From the NCBI GenBank assembly GCA_024409025.1, contig JAKSUM010000038.1, positions 1-8,810 on the forward strand: 8,810 bases of DNA, in the 5' to 3' direction. The stretch's first letter is position 1. Each line of letters starts with the position of its first letter. Positions 6,711 through 8,810 of the stretch are shown piece by piece. The notes under the pieces were generated by a model. It saw only the letters and a program-made list of their open reading frames with translations. It made no database searches and was not told where the DNA came from. The DNA comes from a bacterium (GTDB lineage: Bacteria > Vulcanimicrobiota > CADAWZ01). Made by a program: the position numbers and the translations under genes.

Positions 6711-8735
6711 ATGGAAGCCCCAATCGGCACGGACATAACCCCGAAAAATTTTTATACTTATTTTAAAGGCAGGACCGACAGGGTTGCCGTATACAATCCG
6801 GCAACAACAAAAGTCGTATCCTTGGAGATAAAAAAGGGAGACTGGGAGATCATGGAGAGGGTTAAGGCCCATCTCGCTGGTCAGAGCAGGCTCGCCATAT
6901 ACAACCATCTGAGCGACAATACATGCACATGGGCTAAGGTCTCTTTTGAGGAAGCGACAAAGGTTCCTACCGCAAAGCATTCTCTTGCTTTCGTGAAAGA
7001 CTGCCATACTATAGGCCTTACCGGAGTCAAAAGGGAGAAAATGAAGGAGAAGGGCGAGAATTACGCCTGCTGGTTCTTCTTTGAAAAGCCTGTTTCCGCC
7101 AAGAAGATAAAGCATCTTATCGGACTCCTCTTTAAAAGGCTCGATATAACGAAGGCTGACGTGCTGCCTACTGAGGACATGCTTACTGCAGGCAGCTTCG
7201 GAATCTATTCATGGCTCCCATATTTCGGAGGAAGTGACAAGTGGCTTGATCAGTCCGGCAATGTCAGGATGGATCTCGGAGTAAAGATGGGACATACCGT
7301 TTTCCTTGATGAAAACGGCGAGGCTGAAAAGGCTCCGTTTGCCAAAATCCGCAGGCTTTCGGAAGAGGATATTGACAATGCAATCCTTTATCTTACCGAA
7401 TATATTCCTCAGGATCCGACTCCGGCTTCTCCCGTCAAGATTCTTGACGTGCATATAAAGAAGATAATGGAAAAGTGCGAGGCTATGAAAAACATAGCTT
7501 CGGAGCTTAAGGAAAAGCAGATTCTTACTGACAGCATAATCGGGCTTCTTGCCCCCATATTCTCTGCTTGGGGAAGGCTGGACTATTTCCATGAGATGGT
7601 CTCAAAGACAAAGGGATATGACAAGGCCTATGTCGACAAGAAGATAGCATCTCTTCCTGCATCCTCATTTTCTCCCTGTGCCGCATTCAGGGAAGCCGGA
7701 CTCTGTCCAGAAGGTAAGGAATGCTTCCAGCCCAAGCCTCCGATTATCGAGAGGTATGGAAGGCTTGAAGACGATATGAAGGCCCCTAAGGACAAATGGA
7801 GGAGATTTTCTCCTGCCGTATGGGCTTTTCAGGGAATAAGGGAAAGACTTGAGGATGAGGCAAGCGCTGAGACTGCAATAATTGATATAGATGCTTCCGA
7901 TCTTTCAGACAGCCTTAAAGCGTTTGGCGCTGACCTCCTTTCCAAGCGTGAATTCCTTATGAAGACGAGGCGCTCGTATTCCGGAATTTCCACAGGCTTC
8001 CAGTGTCTTAACCAGTCGATTGACGGGCTAAGGCCTGATACCGTCACAATCGTATCCGGAATCCATGGCATAGGCAAAGGCACATTCTGCTCCCAGATAG
8101 CCGAAACATGTGCCTCGGAAAAGCTTGATTGCGCCTTCGTGACCTTCGGTGAAACCAAGAATGATGCCATTGCAAGGCTTATTTCAAGAAACAGCGGAAT
8201 AGATTACAGAAGAATCCTGAGGGGAATGCTCAGCGATCAGGAAATGGCAAAGGTTCAGGAAACCTATGCAAGGATAGAGCAGACGTTCGGTCCCTATCTT
8301 TACTTTATGGAAGGCAATGACGCTACCGGCATAAGAAAAATGAAGACTCTTATTGATGCCCTTCCAATAAAGCTTTTGGTTATAAATTCCCTGAATTTCG
8401 TGCCGTTCATCTCACGTCAGCAGATAACGGACATTCCAGCAAGATTCGATCAGAATATGCGCCAGCTCAAGACGCTCGCAAGATACAAGCAGATTCCTAT
8501 ACTCGTATCCTATACGACAAGGGACAAGGACAGCAATGTTTCGGATTTCGTTTATTCGGAAACGCTCGTAATGCAGGCATGCGACAACTGGATTCATCTT
8601 GAGGAGGGCAAGGCTGCTGACGCCCAGTCAAAGGAATACCATATGCTTATAAGAAAGAACAGGAGCGGCGACAAGAACGTGGTCTACAAGCTTGCATATC
8701 AGGCAGGCGTGCAGAGGTTTGTAGAGGTTAAATAG
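6711..8735 (+). CDS. AEP primase-like / DnaB-like helicase fusion, both catalytic centres degenerate
   Basis: This is a 674-residue protein. Residues 1-230 resemble the archaeo-eukaryotic primase domain of TOTE conflict systems: FKGRTDRVAVYNP (18-30), LAIYNHLSDNTC (61-72), WFFFEKPVSAKKI (121-133), GSFGIYSWLP (161-170) and GHTVFLDENG (194-203) fall in the expected order. The AEP metal-binding Asp-x-Asp is S78-F-E80, and the usual His before WFFF is C120, so primer synthesis is doubtful. Residues 245-320 look helical. A Cys cluster follows (C323, C332, C338). Residues 420-674 match a DnaB/RadA-type RecA core: Walker A GIHGIGKGTF (450-459), FVTFGETKNDAIARLISRNS (477-496) keeping the catalytic-type E481, and a K649-N-R651 arginine-finger-like motif. 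Walker B reads LLVINS with N559 for Asp, and Walker A has Gly after the Lys. GGAG lies eight bases before the ATG. It stands alone on the plus strand behind a dyad-rich leader. It may be element-derived. Family assignment is inference from motif order. Confidence 0.75.
   Translation: MEAPIGTDITPKNFYTYFKGRTDRVAVYNPATTKVVSLEIKKGDWEIMERVKAHLAGQSRLAIYNHLSDNTCTWAKVSFEEATKVPTAKHSLAFVKDCHTIGLTGVKREKMKEKGENYACWFFFEKPVSAKKIKHLIGLLFKRLDITKADVLPTEDMLTAGSFGIYSWLPYFGGSDKWLDQSGNVRMDLGVKMGHTVFLDENGEAEKAPFAKIRRLSEEDIDNAILYLTEYIPQDPTPASPVKILDVHIKKIMEKCEAMKNIASELKEKQILTDSIIGLLAPIFSAWGRLDYFHEMVSKTKGYDKAYVDKKIASLPASSFSPCAAFREAGLCPEGKECFQPKPPIIERYGRLEDDMKAPKDKWRRFSPAVWAFQGIRERLEDEASAETAIIDIDASDLSDSLKAFGADLLSKREFLMKTRRSYSGISTGFQCLNQSIDGLRPDTVTIVSGIHGIGKGTFCSQIAETCASEKLDCAFVTFGETKNDAIARLISRNSGIDYRRILRGMLSDQEMAKVQETYARIEQTFGPYLYFMEGNDATGIRKMKTLIDALPIKLLVINSLNFVPFISRQQITDIPARFDQNMRQLKTLARYKQIPILVSYTTRDKDSNVSDFVYSETLVMQACDNWIHLEEGKAADAQSKEYHMLIRKNRSGDKNVVYKLAYQAGVQRFVEVK
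8058..8087 (+). other. Atypical Walker A (P-loop) of the helicase-like domain
   Basis: Encodes GIHGIGKGTF, residues 450-459. DnaB and RadA proteins have GK followed directly by Ser or Thr; here Gly follows the Lys and Thr comes one later, the GKGT arrangement known from adenylate kinases. Nucleotide binding is plausible, but the metal-coordinating hydroxyl is displaced. Confidence 0.75.
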
Positions 8736-8810
8736 GAGAAATTGTTAAGCAATCATATAAAAATATCAATAAATCGGCAAAATTAAGGAAATTAGAGAAA
8801 CGATTAAAAA

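Noticed and set aside
6698..6713. Alternative ATG at 6698 for the primase-helicase-like gene
   Set aside because: It is out of frame with the long open frame and overlaps the GGAG that serves the ATG at 6711.
7209..7592. Minus-strand 127-codon open frame opposite the primase-helicase-like gene
   Set aside because: The plus frame shows family motifs across this stretch; the minus frame shows none and looks like a coding shadow.
8732..8810. Frame open to the window edge after the 6711 gene (Lys-rich, KQSYKNINKSAKL...)
   Set aside because: An AGGAG overlaps the stop of the upstream gene, but this frame has no ATG, GTG or TTG. A TTG in another frame closes after 14 codons. The stretch is very AT-rich, so open frames are expected by chance; a gene starting beyond the window is possible.

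Overview
The window is bacterial chromosome of moderate G+C (near half by eye), gene dense, with strong AGGAG-type ribosome binding sites and Rho-independent terminators. It carries a dnaG-rpoD macromolecular-synthesis module, which fixes it as core bacterial chromosome, but nothing names the phylum. The sigma factor's large insertion should be a good lineage marker. A putative lipoprotein gene suggests a cell that exports lipid-anchored proteins. No tRNA, rRNA, CRISPR array or insertion sequence was seen.

Layout. Most of the window (1-6491) is read on the minus strand, so the order of transcription is right to left. At 5370-6491 is a predicted lipoprotein with a Pro/Thr/Ala-rich stalk and a probable beta-propeller-like body, closed by a clear terminator at 5318-5346. 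Then come an MFS efflux-type transporter (4000-5232), DNA primase dnaG (2224-3978) and the primary sigma factor rpoD (86-2227). dnaG and rpoD overlap by four bases (ATGA) and are surely co-transcribed. The transporter stands 21 bp upstream of dnaG, where many bacteria have rpsU. rpoD ends at a strong terminator (44-76), and immediately beyond it starts another gene with a signal-peptide-like N-terminus, cut by the window edge.

On the right (6711-8735), on the plus strand and divergent from the lipoprotein, is the most unusual gene: a 674-residue protein. Its N-terminal half resembles the archaeo-eukaryotic-type primase (AEP) domain of TOTE conflict systems. Its C-terminal half resembles the DnaB/RadA-like RecA-fold helicase core. 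Both halves appear to have lost or altered hallmark catalytic residues: the AEP Asp-x-Asp is Ser-Phe-Glu, the AEP His is Cys, Walker A is GKGT, and the Walker B Asp is Asn. The 219-bp divergent intergenic region in front of it is full of dyad symmetries, including a 39-bp two-tier inverted repeat just upstream of its ribosome binding site.

How they fit together. dnaG and rpoD supply priming of replication and promoter recognition, and their linkage is the classical coupling of replication and transcription. The divergent primase-helicase-like gene is not obviously part of that module. It may be a domesticated or element-derived replication protein with a structural or regulatory rather than catalytic job. 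The sigma factor has a roughly 200-residue charged insertion inside domain sigma-3, in addition to the usual non-conserved region, and the insertion contains a duplicated short motif.
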